Positions 27,484 to 36,460 of a stretch of DNA of 64,000 nt are shown piece after piece; within the stretch, counting starts at the first letter, position 1; every line of letters begins with the position of its first letter. The notes beneath the pieces were generated by a model. It saw nothing but the letters and a program-made list of their open reading frames with translations, was not told the DNA's origin and searched no databases. The DNA comes from Panacibacter ginsenosidivorans (GTDB lineage Bacteria > Bacteroidota > Bacteroidia > Chitinophagales > Chitinophagaceae), in assembly GCF_007971225.1 (NCBI RefSeq), contig NZ_CP042435.1:2359501-2423500 (forward strand). Direction: 5' to 3'. A program made the position numbers and the translations under genes.

Positions 27484-28575
27484 ATGCATAAAAACTTTTT
27501 TCATAAAAAAACTTCACTCCTGAAAAAAGTTATTCCATTAGCCATAATGCTAATGCTGGGTTGTACTTTAATGTCTTTTACAATTTACACTCCGCTTTCT
27601 AAACCATTATCAACCAATCCCGAAGATGGTGAAAAAGATAGTGTAAAAGGTTTTCGAAATCTATTAAGCAGCAATATCACCTCAAACAATACGACGGTTC
27701 TTTTCGAAATTAACGCAAGGGTTGTTCCATTTGTAACTGACTATTTAAAAAAACAGTCAGGCAATCTGGAAAAAATGAGATCATGGGGGCAACCATACTT
27801 TATGATCTACGAACATGTTTTATCTTCAAATGGTTTACCTGTAGAATTAAAATATTTATCTGTAGTGGAAAGTAACTTGCAGCCTGGTGCAGTTTCTTAT
27901 GCAGGTGCTGTTGGCCCATGGCAATTGATGCCTGACGAAGCAAAAAGGTTTGGTCTGAAAGTTATACCCGGTTATGATGAACGCACTAATGTTTTAAAAA
28001 GTACAGAGGCAGCAACAAAACTGCTAAAAGAGCTTTACAGCGAGTACAAAGATTGGTTATTGGTTATTGCAGCTTATAACTGCGGAAAAGGTGGTGTTAA
28101 CCGTGCCATAGTAAAATCCGGTTCCCGCAATTTTTATGATTTGCAAATGTACCTTTCGGAAGAAACCCGCAATCATGTAAAAAAATATATTGCTACACAT
28201 TATTTTTTTGAAGGTGGAGGAGGTTGGACCACTATAACTGCTAAAGAAACTGAAGAGAAAAAAGAAACGCTGGCCTATCTGTTAAGCAGGTCAGACACTA
28301 CGACAAATGCCAATACAATAAGTTTTGAAATAACAGGTAAATATAACTCTTTAGTTGCGGCTAACATTCTTATGATGAGTATCGGTCAGTTCAATGCATT
28401 TAATCCGTATTTTGATAAAACCTTATCGGAAGGTAAACCTTACACAGTAAAATTGCCGCAGGATAAAATGGATATCTTTAAAACCAGGCGTCAACAAATT
28501 TTATATGAAAGCGTGCAGTTATTGTTAAACGGCACATCTGCTCTACCTATTTCAACAGTTACCGCGGTCAAATAG
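27484..28575 (+). CDS. Lytic transglycosylase (SLT domain)
   Basis: Exported murein-cleaving enzyme of the SLT/MltD type, acting on peptidoglycan in the periplasm. The 363 residues start with a signal peptide (about residues 12-32, IPLAIMLMLGCTLMSF). The cysteine there could be a lipidation site, but the following residues do not fit a clear lipobox. The SLT domain includes the catalytic Glu129 in YLSVVESNLQPGAVSYAGAV, then GPWQLMPDEAKRFGL and AAYNCGKGGVNRA. No LysM repeats are seen, unlike E. coli MltD. Single plus-strand gene. Confidence 0.9.
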   Translation: MHKNFFHKKTSLLKKVIPLAIMLMLGCTLMSFTIYTPLSKPLSTNPEDGEKDSVKGFRNLLSSNITSNNTTVLFEINARVVPFVTDYLKKQSGNLEKMRSWGQPYFMIYEHVLSSNGLPVELKYLSVVESNLQPGAVSYAGAVGPWQLMPDEAKRFGLKVIPGYDERTNVLKSTEAATKLLKELYSEYKDWLLVIAAYNCGKGGVNRAIVKSGSRNFYDLQMYLSEETRNHVKKYIATHYFFEGGGGWTTITAKETEEKKETLAYLLSRSDTTTNANTISFEITGKYNSLVAANILMMSIGQFNAFNPYFDKTLSEGKPYTVKLPQDKMDIFKTRRQQILYESVQLLLNGTSALPISTVTAVK

Positions 28576-28599
28576 TTATATTGTATTAACCCAACATAG

Positions 28600-28639
28600 G
28601 TCTACCTTATTAAGCTTTCGTTGCGTCGCACTCTTGTAC
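28600..28639 (+). repeat. Dispersed repeat locus 11: core A, plus orientation
   Basis: Core GTTGCGTCGCACTCTTGTAC exact at 28620-28639, preceded by TATTAAGCTTTC. With locus 12 it brackets the HAD and pgl genes. Confidence 0.92.
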
Positions 28640-28671
28640 CGTATTACATTATTCAACCGGGAAGAACAAAT

Positions 28672-29292
28672 TTATACAATGATCTGATAAACGTTTTCAA
28701 GTTCATTTCTTAATTGTTCAGCATTAATGAAACGAATACCATTGATTCCAAGTTGTTCTGCACCTTTTATATTTCTAAGGTTGTCATCAATTAACAAAGA
28801 TGTTGTTGCATCTATATTATAACGATCCAGTAATATTTTATAAAAATCAGCAAAAGGCTTTCTGGTCTTTTCTTCCCCGCTAACTACAATGCCATTGAAC
28901 CATTGTAAAAATTCAAAACGTTCCAATGCTCTAGGAAATGTTTCTGCGCTCCAATTGGTAAGCGCATAAATTTTGAGCGAATTATCCTTTTTAAGCTTAG
29001 CAAGTATTTCAACAGTCTCGTGTATTTGTTCGCCAAGCATTTCTATCCATCTTTCATAATAAGAACTAATCTCTTTTTCCCATTCAGGATGTTTTGCAAT
29101 CAATTCTTCGGTTGCTTTATGAAGCGGATAGCCAGCATCCTGGTTTTCATTCCACTCACCTGTAGTAATGTTTTCAAGAAACCATTCCATTTCTTCTTCT
29201 GTCTTAAAGATCTTGCGATACATATAGCGTGGGTTCCAGTCTATAAGAACTGCTCCTAAATCAAAAATGATTGTGCTGATTTTTGAAGACAT
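28672..29292 (-). CDS. HAD-superfamily phosphatase
   Basis: Haloacid-dehalogenase-like hydrolase of 206 residues, related to the YihX/HAD-IA group that dephosphorylates sugar phosphates or similar small molecules. The nucleophile motif is IIFDLGAVLIDWNP, where the second acidic residue of the usual DxD is replaced (DLG), as is common in this subgroup. Motif II is ALTNWS, the lysine is in SGEEKTRKPFADFY and the acidic motif is LLIDDNLRNI. It lies 14 bases after pgl on the minus strand, so it may belong to the pentose phosphate group, though no link in function is proven. Confidence 0.88.
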   Translation of the reverse strand: MSSKISTIIFDLGAVLIDWNPRYMYRKIFKTEEEMEWFLENITTGEWNENQDAGYPLHKATEELIAKHPEWEKEISSYYERWIEMLGEQIHETVEILAKLKKDNSLKIYALTNWSAETFPRALERFEFLQWFNGIVVSGEEKTRKPFADFYKILLDRYNIDATTSLLIDDNLRNIKGAEQLGINGIRFINAEQLRNELENVYQIIV

Positions 29293-29306
29293 GATAATAA
29301 ATTTTG

Positions 29307-30059
29307 CTAATGTTTAATTCCTGCAGCAGCAGATTCATCCAAGAACCAATGCAACTCACCGTTTACAGGTTTTATAATTTGTGATGGGTAAAGATCAGAG
29401 TTATATGCGCCTTCCAATACTTCATGCAAAGCATTTACTTTACTACTTCCTGTAACAAGAAAGGCAACTGCAGCGGATTGATTAACGATTGGATGTGTCA
29501 ATGTAACGCGGTACATATCCTGAGATTCCAGCCACAATGATGTACACAATTTTTTTGTTTCATGTATTACTTCTGTTTTGCCGGGGAATAAAGAAAGTGT
29601 ATGACCATCATCTCCCATGCCTAAAAGAACCAGATCGAAAGTTGTGGGTTTTGGGTTGTGCGTTGTAAGTGCTTCAGGAAAATAGCTTTTTAAAATTGCT
29701 TCGTACGCTTTTGCAGAATCTTCCGGTGTAATGTTTTCAGTTTGCATTACATGAATATGTTCTTTTGCAACAGGCACATGATTCAGCAAAGTATCAAAAG
29801 CCATCTTTGCATTATTGCGTTCATCATCAAAAGGAACAAAACGATCATCTCCCCAGAAGCAATGAACTTTGCTCCAGTCAATTCTATTTTTATAAGTCTT
29901 ACTTGCCAAAAGCTCATTCAATTTTTTTGGCGTTCCACCGCCGCTTAACACCAATGTAAACCTGTCTTGCTTTTGCAAAGTCTTATTGATGTATTCAACC
30001 ATCCAATCTGCTACTGTTGTACTAAATTCTGTTGAGTCTTTTAGAATATGTAATTGCAT
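29307..30059 (-). CDS. pgl: 6-phosphogluconolactonase
   Basis: Hydrolyses 6-phosphogluconolactone to 6-phosphogluconate, the second step of the oxidative pentose phosphate pathway. The 250 residues match the DevB/SOL type: VLSGGGTPKKLNELLA, CFWGDDRFVPFDDERNN, and LLGMGDDGHTLSLFPG, plus the C-terminal ELHWFLDESAA. It is located between zwf and a HAD phosphatase gene on the same strand. The 94-base gap to zwf holds repeat locus 12. Confidence 0.95.
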   Translation of the reverse strand: MQLHILKDSTEFSTTVADWMVEYINKTLQKQDRFTLVLSGGGTPKKLNELLASKTYKNRIDWSKVHCFWGDDRFVPFDDERNNAKMAFDTLLNHVPVAKEHIHVMQTENITPEDSAKAYEAILKSYFPEALTTHNPKPTTFDLVLLGMGDDGHTLSLFPGKTEVIHETKKLCTSLWLESQDMYRVTLTHPIVNQSAAVAFLVTGSSKVNALHEVLEGAYNSDLYPSQIIKPVNGELHWFLDESAAAGIKH

Positions 30060-30090
30060 AGAAGGAAATATTCAATTATTTACCGAACGG

Positions 30091-30145
30091 CGAAGTGATT
30101 GCGACGCAACGAAGATGCCATTAAAAACAAATGCCGGTATCACAA
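30091..30145 (-). repeat. Dispersed repeat locus 12: core A variant, minus
   Basis: Minus-strand core at 30091-30110 (plus strand CGAAGTGATTGCGACGCAAC), followed by GAAGATGCCATTAAAA and GCCGGTA, a well preserved right arm. It lies inside the zwf-pgl gap. Confidence 0.88.
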
Positions 30146-30153
30146 CCAATTAA

Positions 30154-31680
30154 TTACTCTTTATGCGGCGCAGGCAATGTAACCCAGTTGTGTCCATCTC
30201 TTGCGATCAATGCTTCTGCATCTTCCGGACCCCAACTGCCCGGCGCATAATTTGGAAAATCAACAGGCGGTCTTGCTTCCCAAGCTTCAATGATCGGCAT
30301 CACTACTTTCCATGCAGCATCAACCTGGTCTGCACGCATGAACTGTGTGGCGTTTCCTTCCATCACATCAAGCAATAAAGTTTCATAAGCTTCGGGTTCG
30401 TGACCGTCTTCATACGCATCGTGGTAACTGAAGATCATATCAACAGGATTCAACGTCATCGTTTGCCCTGGGCGCTTTGCCTGGAAACGCAAACGAATAT
30501 CCATCTCCGGTTGAATACTAATAGTCAAACGATTGGGGCGCCATGTATCTGCAGCTTCCGGCGGAAACGCGTAATGTGGCGCACGCTTGAATTGTATGGT
30601 GATAATAGAAGTTTTCTGGTGCATGGCTTTACCGGTGCGAACATAAAAAGGTACATCCTGCCAGCGCCAGTTATCTATATAAAATTTAACCGCAGCAAAC
30701 GTTTCAATTGATGAATGCGGATCAACTTTTTCTTCCTGCCTGTAACCCTTTACTTCTTTGGCCTGCATCCATCCTTCGCTGTATTGTCCGCGAACTGCGT
30801 AAGACTGCACTTCCTCTTTTTTTATTTTGCGAATGGCATTCAACACGTCAACTTTTTTGTTGCGTATTTCATTCGCTTCAAAACTCACCGGCGCTTCCAT
30901 ACCAATCATACACAACAGCTGAAGAATATGATTCTGCACCATATCACGTAATGCACCGCTTTGTTCATAATAACCACCGCGACCTTCCACGCCAACAGTT
31001 TCTGCAACGGTTATCTGTACATAATCTATGTAATTGCGGTTCCATATCGGTTCAAACAACGCATTGGCAAATCGCAATGCAAGAATGTTCTGCACAGTTT
31101 CTTTACCGAGGTAATGATCTATCCGATATATCTGGTCTTCATCATAAATCTGTGCAAGAAGACCATTCAATTCCTGCGCACTTTTAAGATCATGACCAAA
31201 AGGTTTTTCTACCACAATACGTGTGCATCTTGTGTCTTTGCAAATATTGAGCGCCCCAAGTTTAGTTGCAATATCAGGAACTAATTGTGGCGCTACAGCC
31301 AGATAAAAAATTACATTCGGATGCTCGCCAAATTGTTCTTCAAATGCCTTTACACGTTCACTTATTTTATGATAAGACTCCTGGTCTTCTGCATCCATTT
31401 GCAAGTAAGAGACATAGTTGGAAAAATCTTTCCAGTGCCCGTTCAATTCTCCTTTACGACGCGAAAATTGCTGTACGGCTTCATACAAGTGACCACGAAA
31501 AGTTTCATCCTCATAATGTGTACGCCCAAGACCAACTACTGCAAATTTTTCTGGTAGCCATTCATCTAAAAACAAATTGTATAAAGCAGGAATTAATTTA
31601 CGCTGATTTAAATCTCCGCTGCCGCCAAAAATAAATATCACCGATGCAGGTGGGCGATTGTGATTATTACTGTTCGACAT
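30154..31680 (-). CDS. zwf: Glucose-6-phosphate dehydrogenase
   Basis: First and committed enzyme of the oxidative pentose phosphate pathway, oxidising glucose 6-phosphate with NAD(P)+. The 508 residues include the nucleotide-binding loop FIFGGSGDLNQRKLIPALY, EKPFGHDLKSAQELN, the active-site signature RIDHYLGKETVQN, and RGGYYEQSGALRDMVQNH. Complete at normal length. It lies downstream of gnd and upstream of pgl, so the three pathway enzymes are grouped in reaction-related order on the minus strand. Confidence 0.97.
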   Translation of the reverse strand: MSNSNNHNRPPASVIFIFGGSGDLNQRKLIPALYNLFLDEWLPEKFAVVGLGRTHYEDETFRGHLYEAVQQFSRRKGELNGHWKDFSNYVSYLQMDAEDQESYHKISERVKAFEEQFGEHPNVIFYLAVAPQLVPDIATKLGALNICKDTRCTRIVVEKPFGHDLKSAQELNGLLAQIYDEDQIYRIDHYLGKETVQNILALRFANALFEPIWNRNYIDYVQITVAETVGVEGRGGYYEQSGALRDMVQNHILQLLCMIGMEAPVSFEANEIRNKKVDVLNAIRKIKKEEVQSYAVRGQYSEGWMQAKEVKGYRQEEKVDPHSSIETFAAVKFYIDNWRWQDVPFYVRTGKAMHQKTSIITIQFKRAPHYAFPPEAADTWRPNRLTISIQPEMDIRLRFQAKRPGQTMTLNPVDMIFSYHDAYEDGHEPEAYETLLLDVMEGNATQFMRADQVDAAWKVVMPIIEAWEARPPVDFPNYAPGSWGPEDAEALIARDGHNWVTLPAPHKE

Positions 31681-31714
31681 CTCTCAAAAATTATTCTGTT
31701 ATTTTTTGTTGATG

Positions 31715-31815
31715 AACTTTTAGTTCTTTGCTCATCTTCGTTGTGTCACTCACTTGTACCCCTGTTCACTATTGATCAAAGCGTTGAAGAGTGCGACGCA
31801 ACGATGTTCGATAAT
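31715..31815. repeat. Dispersed repeat locus 13: B plus / A minus pair
   Basis: Core B on plus at 31740-31759 and core A on minus at 31783-31802, only 23 bases apart, in the zwf-gnd gap. The closest-spaced pair in the window; the arms are more degenerate than elsewhere. Confidence 0.9.
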
Positions 31816-31842
31816 TATTCCATAGCTCTGTTCATAAAAAAA

Positions 31843-33267
31843 TTACTCATGGCTTTGCCATTCAGTATGAAACTTTCCTTCTTTGTCTATACGCTCATAA
31901 GTATGCGCTCCAAAATAATCTCGTTGTGCCTGGATCAAATTCGTAGGCATGCGTTCTGTTGTGTATGCATCAAAATATGCAAGCGAACTCATTAAACATG
32001 CACACGCCAATTTGCTCTGGGATGCAAGTTTTACAGCAGTGCGAATATTTTTTTCTTTCTTCTTTAGCAGGCTTGCAATGCTTCTGTCAAGCAAAATGTT
32101 TGGAAGTTTTTTTCCTTTCTTGTTGTATGCAGCGTAAAAAGTTTCAAGCAATGAAGAACGTATGATGCAACCTCCGCGCCATGATTTAACCACATCTTTC
32201 AACGGAATATCCATCTTCAATTCATCAGATGCTTTGTATAACATTGATAAACCTTGCGCATAACAAATGATGGTTGAGAAATACAATGCATCATGCAATT
32301 GCTTGATGATAGCTTCTTTATTTCCTTTCAAAGGTTTTACAGATGGTTTATATAATGCAGCCGCCTGCACTCTTTCTTCTTTGTATGCAGAAACAGTGCG
32401 TAGCGCAACAGACATATCTATCGTAGGAATAGCAATTGGTAATTCCATTGCATCCTGGCTTGTCCATTTGCCTGTGCCTTTGCTGCCTGCTTTGTCAAGG
32501 ATCATGTCAATAAGATCATTTCCTGTAATATCATCTTTTTGCAAAAAAATATCTCTTGTAATTTCTACAAGGAATGATTGCAGTTCACCTTCATTCCACT
32601 GTTTAAAAGTATCATGCAGCTCCTGATTAGAAAGTCCCAAACCTCTTTTCAGCAGATCATACACTTCGCTTATTAATTGCATGATGGCATATTCAATTCC
32701 ATTATGCACCATCTTCACATAATGACCAGCAGCATCTTTACCCATGTATGCTGTACATGGCTCGCCATTTACTTTAGCTGCAATTGCTTCGAGCAAAGGT
32801 TTTACATGTTGGTATGCATCTGCATCGCCACCGGGCATAATACTTGGGCCGCGACGAGCACCCTGCTCGCCACCGCTTACACCCATACCCATAAAATGAA
32901 AGCCTTTGGGATGCAAATAATTTACACGACGCAATGTATCTGTGTAATGAGAGTTACCGCCATCAATAATTATATCGCCTTGCTGAACTAATGGCAACAA
33001 ACTTTCTATAACATCATCAACAGGTTTGCCGGCAGGAACAAGCATCATTATTTTTCGGGGAGATTTTAACTGGCTTACCATATCTGCCAATGTAGTTACA
33101 CCTTTTACTTTAGTGCCAGGTGTAGCAGATGATTCGAGCGTACTTCCTTTCTGTGCATCAAGGTCAAACCCAATAACGGCAAAACCATGATCCGCCATAT
33201 TAAGTAAAAGGTTTCTGCCCATTACACCAAGACCAATCATTCCAAAATCAAATTGCTGATTATCCAT
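31843..33267 (-). CDS. gnd: 6-phosphogluconate dehydrogenase (decarboxylating)
   Basis: Oxidatively decarboxylates 6-phosphogluconate to ribulose 5-phosphate with NADP+. The 474 residues show the Rossmann start FGMIGLGVMGRNLLLNMADHG, substrate-binding IIDGGNSHYTDT, MGVSGGEQGARRGPSIMPGG, the catalytic Lys in GHYVKMVHNGIEYAIMQ, and the C-terminal domain with LIQAQRDYFGAHTYER. It is the first gene of the minus-strand pentose phosphate group. Confidence 0.97.
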   Translation of the reverse strand: MDNQQFDFGMIGLGVMGRNLLLNMADHGFAVIGFDLDAQKGSTLESSATPGTKVKGVTTLADMVSQLKSPRKIMMLVPAGKPVDDVIESLLPLVQQGDIIIDGGNSHYTDTLRRVNYLHPKGFHFMGMGVSGGEQGARRGPSIMPGGDADAYQHVKPLLEAIAAKVNGEPCTAYMGKDAAGHYVKMVHNGIEYAIMQLISEVYDLLKRGLGLSNQELHDTFKQWNEGELQSFLVEITRDIFLQKDDITGNDLIDMILDKAGSKGTGKWTSQDAMELPIAIPTIDMSVALRTVSAYKEERVQAAALYKPSVKPLKGNKEAIIKQLHDALYFSTIICYAQGLSMLYKASDELKMDIPLKDVVKSWRGGCIIRSSLLETFYAAYNKKGKKLPNILLDRSIASLLKKKEKNIRTAVKLASQSKLACACLMSSLAYFDAYTTERMPTNLIQAQRDYFGAHTYERIDKEGKFHTEWQSHE

Positions 33268-33428
33268 GAATGTTGTTTTGAAATTTGAAAGCGCAATTTA
33301 AGACAAATGCACGCTAATGAATGTTCGAAAGAAGGAAACATGACAGGAAGGTGACGAATTGGATTATAAAATATACAGCGTATGTATCATAATATTTGCA
33401 ACAGTAAAATGCCCATTTATATTATACC

Positions 33429-33475
33429 GCTGAAGAGTGCGACGCAAGAAAAGTTGAAAAAGGTTATAAAGCGGA
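33429..33475 (-). repeat. Dispersed repeat locus 14: core A, minus orientation
   Basis: Minus-strand core at 33429-33448 (plus strand GAAGAGTGCGACGCAAG). It is one of two minus copies that follow another minus copy, breaking the general alternation. Confidence 0.85.
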
Positions 33476-33519
33476 AGCATAAAAATCTTCATAATTATCC
33501 AACAAATTGTGGCAAAAAT

Positions 33520-33543
33520 AAAAGCCACCAATTGGTGGCTTTT
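33520..33543 (-). terminator. Perfect 24-base palindrome, terminator of OmpA gene
   Basis: AAAAGCCACCAA directly abuts TTGGTGGCTTTT, a perfect palindrome that folds to a GC-centred stem flanked by A and T runs, 24 bases past the stop of the minus-strand OmpA gene. It would work in both directions. Confidence 0.85.
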
Positions 33544-33567
33544 ATTTATTTACCTAGAATATCTATC

Positions 33568-35181
33568 TTATTTAGATTTCTGAAGATTAGGGAATGGAGC
33601 AGGAATGCTGTTAGGACCTTCTTCAGTTGTACCCATCAGGTCAACAGTGTTAGGATCGCCACCATCACTCAGGCTGAAAATTAATCTACCTTCGCCAATA
33701 CCTTGTTGTTCAACTAAGTATTTAATAACGGTATTAACTCTATCCCAACCCAACTGCATTGAACGTTTGTCAGAGCCTTTGTAATAGCCGGTTAATTTAA
33801 CCTTACACTCAGGATTAGCGTTCATTTGTTGTGCCACACTATTTAAAACAGCTTTAGCAGTTGCACTCAGGCTTAAGCTACCGGTCTTGAATTGTACGCT
33901 TGGCAAAGATGTAATTGCACAAGCAGGTTTAGCCATCATCTTTTCGCGCAATTCTGTGCAGCATGGAGGTTCAGGGCATTTGCCTACACCGTCAGCATCA
34001 ACAGGGAAACAATCACGTGCAGTAAGTGGCTCTTTATCTTTATAATCAGGAACACCATCGCCATCTGTGTCGCGGCTTGTACCATGACTGTCAACCGCAG
34101 CTCCAGCTGGTGTATTTGGTTCCATATCAAACTGGTCAGTAACACCATCACCATCAGCATCAGGTAATACTGGTGTAGGTATTTTCATGTGTTTTGGAGT
34201 GTTAACCTCATTATACACATAATTGTTTGGGTTAAGCCACCAAAGAGGCAGTACATTTTTTGAAGAATTACCAATATTGAAGTTGAGTCTGAATTGGGTT
34301 GCGCTGATGAAATCATTTGCAGAACCAATTTTAACCGCATCTAAATTATCATCAAAAGGCATTGTGAATTTCTGTTCTATGCCAATGTTAACCCTGTCAG
34401 TAACTCTGAAAGCAATTCCTGCACCAAGATCTAATCCGTGACGTATCAGCCAGTTCTTATCGCTTCTTCCGATAGCATCTCTGCTTTCATTTCTGATAGA
34501 ACCATTGCTTTCATATTCACCATCCCACTTATCTTTTAATGCACTCTTTATATCACTTCTTTTTCCTTCGAAGTTAATACCAGTATAATTATATGGTTGA
34601 CCATTAGAACCCACTGCGTCAACATCAACGTCAGCACCTAAAATACTGTATCCTGCTAAAAGATAAATATTTGTTTTAGGATTGCCTCTGTAAATACTTG
34701 GCGTATTTAAGCTGGCAATGAAGTCAACCGATAACTGGTGAACCTTTGTCCTGTAGTTAGCTACATACTTGTTTCCGTAAATCAGGTAATTCCCGTTCCA
34801 AGGACCATTAATTCCGTCGTAAGTATTTCTTAAACGATAATCCGCACCTTTATTAATAGAACCATTGTAACTACCCCTTACAGAGAAAATATGACCTAAA
34901 GATTTTCTGAGAGAAAGCCCCCCGCCAAAACCAAATTTAGGATCTATGTCACTAAAGATGAATGATCCGCCGCCGCTTACGCCAAGTTCCCACATACTGC
35001 GGGGTTTGGATGGGTAAGGATACTGATTATTTAAAAACTCGTTTTGCTGAGGCATGTTCTTCACAGATCTTTTTGAAGAATCTAACACCCAGCCATAATC
35101 TGCATCACTTTTTTGTGCAAATGAAGCAGTGGTGATTAACCCCGTTAGGGCTAAGATTGATAAGTACTTTCCGCTTGCCAT
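33568..35181 (-). CDS. OmpA-family protein with calcium-binding repeats
   Basis: Outer-membrane protein anchoring to peptidoglycan. From the ATG at 35181 it has 537 residues: a signal peptide (MASGKYLSILALTGLITTAS, cleaved near FAQ), an N-terminal barrel-like region, then acidic thrombospondin-type-3 repeats (DADGDGVTDQFDMEPN and DTDGDGVPDYKDKEP) and a C-terminal OmpA-like domain (VQFKTGSLSLSATAKAVLNS, VKLTGYYKGSDKRSMQLGW). A typical peptidoglycan-contact Asp/Arg pair is only partly recognisable. The frame is open to 35295, but a strong promoter lies between, excluding that start. Confidence 0.9.
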   Translation of the reverse strand: MASGKYLSILALTGLITTASFAQKSDADYGWVLDSSKRSVKNMPQQNEFLNNQYPYPSKPRSMWELGVSGGGSFIFSDIDPKFGFGGGLSLRKSLGHIFSVRGSYNGSINKGADYRLRNTYDGINGPWNGNYLIYGNKYVANYRTKVHQLSVDFIASLNTPSIYRGNPKTNIYLLAGYSILGADVDVDAVGSNGQPYNYTGINFEGKRSDIKSALKDKWDGEYESNGSIRNESRDAIGRSDKNWLIRHGLDLGAGIAFRVTDRVNIGIEQKFTMPFDDNLDAVKIGSANDFISATQFRLNFNIGNSSKNVLPLWWLNPNNYVYNEVNTPKHMKIPTPVLPDADGDGVTDQFDMEPNTPAGAAVDSHGTSRDTDGDGVPDYKDKEPLTARDCFPVDADGVGKCPEPPCCTELREKMMAKPACAITSLPSVQFKTGSLSLSATAKAVLNSVAQQMNANPECKVKLTGYYKGSDKRSMQLGWDRVNTVIKYLVEQQGIGEGRLIFSLSDGGDPNTVDLMGTTEEGPNSIPAPFPNLQKSK

Positions 35182-35229
35182 AGGTAATAATTGATTTGTT
35201 TGTAATGTTTCCCACTTAAAATCTACCAA

Positions 35230-35260
35230 CAAATTTATAGATAGATTATGAAATACCAAA
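35230..35260 (-). promoter_or_regulatory. Consensus Bacteroidota promoter of OmpA gene
   Basis: On the minus strand TTTG (35260-35257), exactly 19 bases, then TAAATTTG (35237-35230) reproduce the Bacteroidota primary-sigma consensus without mismatch. Transcription should begin near 35224, leaving about 43 untranslated bases before the ATG at 35181. Confidence 0.8.
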
Positions 35261-35363
35261 TTTTTACAATATATTTTATCCCCTTGCAATGACACTTACA
35301 ATAAATAAAGTGATGCACAGCTTTAAATATTAATTGCAGTTATCTTGCAGTCAAGTTAAGAAG

Positions 35364-36326
35364 ATGGATAAAGCAACACAGGTAATTCAACAGGAAATAA
35401 TACAATTTGAAGAGTATTTCAAAGAAGCAGTTAGAAGCAGGGTGCCGCTGCTGGACAGGATAATGCGCTATATTGTTAATAGAAAAGGTAAACAACTAAG
35501 ACCCAAGTTTGTATTGCTAAGTGCAAAACTTGGTGGTGACATAAATATATCTACTTTAAGAGCTGCATCACTTGTAGAATTATTGCATACGGCTACATTA
35601 GTTCATGATGATGTTGTTGATGATTCGGATGAGCGCCGTGGTTTTTTTTCAATTAATGCACTTTGGAAAAATAAAATAGCGGTAATCGTTGGAGATTACC
35701 TTCTCTCCAAAGGTTTGTTACTTTCACTAAACAATAAGGACTACAAAGTACTTGAAATATTATCAGAAGCAATAAAGCTTATGAGTGAAGGCGAATTATT
35801 ACAACTCGAGAAAGCACGTAATTTAAATCTCAAAGAAGACGTTTATTATGACATTATCAAAGGCAAAACTGCTTCTTTGCTGGCATCCTGTTGCGCAGCA
35901 GGGGCATCTTCCACATTTGATGATGACAATAAGATTGAGCGTATGAGACTATTTGGTGAAAAAACCGGTATGGCCTTTCAAATAAAAGATGACCTTTTTG
36001 ATTATGGCAATACAAATATTGGCAAACCAACCGGCAACGATATAAAGGAAAAGAAACTTACCTTACCATTGATTTATACATTAAATAACTGTGATAAAAC
36101 AACAAGAAACAAAATTATCTACATTGTAAAAAATAACAATACTGATAAAACTAAAGTAAAGTATGTAATAGATGCAGTGCATAACACCGGAGGCATTGAC
36201 TATGCAACAAAAAAAATGCTTTCTTTCAGGGATGAAGCTCTTACGATACTGAACGAATTTGAGCAAACGGATGTAAGAGATGCATTAGAAGAATTGGTGC
36301 GGTTTACAACAGATCGAAATTTTTAA
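35364..36326 (+). CDS. Polyprenyl diphosphate synthase
   Basis: Trans-isoprenyl diphosphate synthase that lengthens allylic diphosphates with isopentenyl diphosphate, supplying the side chain of menaquinone or similar. From the ATG at 35364 it has 320 residues. Both aspartate-rich motifs are present: LVHDDVVDDSDERRG (first DDxxD) and DDLFDYGN (second). GKQLRPKFVLLSAKLGG is the substrate-binding region. The residues before the first motif (AASLVELLHTATL) suggest a long-chain product, but chain length cannot be fixed. A longer frame begins at 35334. Confidence 0.92.
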   Translation: MDKATQVIQQEIIQFEEYFKEAVRSRVPLLDRIMRYIVNRKGKQLRPKFVLLSAKLGGDINISTLRAASLVELLHTATLVHDDVVDDSDERRGFFSINALWKNKIAVIVGDYLLSKGLLLSLNNKDYKVLEILSEAIKLMSEGELLQLEKARNLNLKEDVYYDIIKGKTASLLASCCAAGASSTFDDDNKIERMRLFGEKTGMAFQIKDDLFDYGNTNIGKPTGNDIKEKKLTLPLIYTLNNCDKTTRNKIIYIVKNNNTDKTKVKYVIDAVHNTGGIDYATKKMLSFRDEALTILNEFEQTDVRDALEELVRFTTDRNF

Positions 36327-36336
36327 TTTTTTTTGG

Positions 36337-36387
36337 AGCCCGATTTCGGTATTTCAATTAAGCTTTACTTGCGTCGCACTCTTGTAC
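36337..36387 (+). repeat. Dispersed repeat locus 15: core A, plus orientation
   Basis: Core at 36368-36387 (CTTGCGTCGCACTCTTGTAC), with the left arm GGAGCCCGATTTCGG...TTAAGCTTTA. Between the polyprenyl synthase and recJ. Confidence 0.9.
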
Positions 36388-36460
36388 GTTCATTACTTTT
36401 TTTATCATTATTATACAGTTTCATAATCTTAAACACCGTTCTATTATTAAAGAAATAATA

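Larger units (their letters stand above)
33268..33567. other. 300-base gap between gnd and the OmpA gene
   Basis: Contains repeat locus 14 and the terminator at 33520-33543. No gene or recognisable promoter was found in the rest. Confidence 0.5.

Noticed and set aside
30163-32991. Plus-strand frames opposite zwf and gnd
   Set aside because: Shadows of well-supported minus-strand enzymes; no coherent protein features.
35182-35295. Upstream extension of the OmpA reading frame
   Set aside because: A consensus promoter lies within it and the signal peptide begins at 35181.
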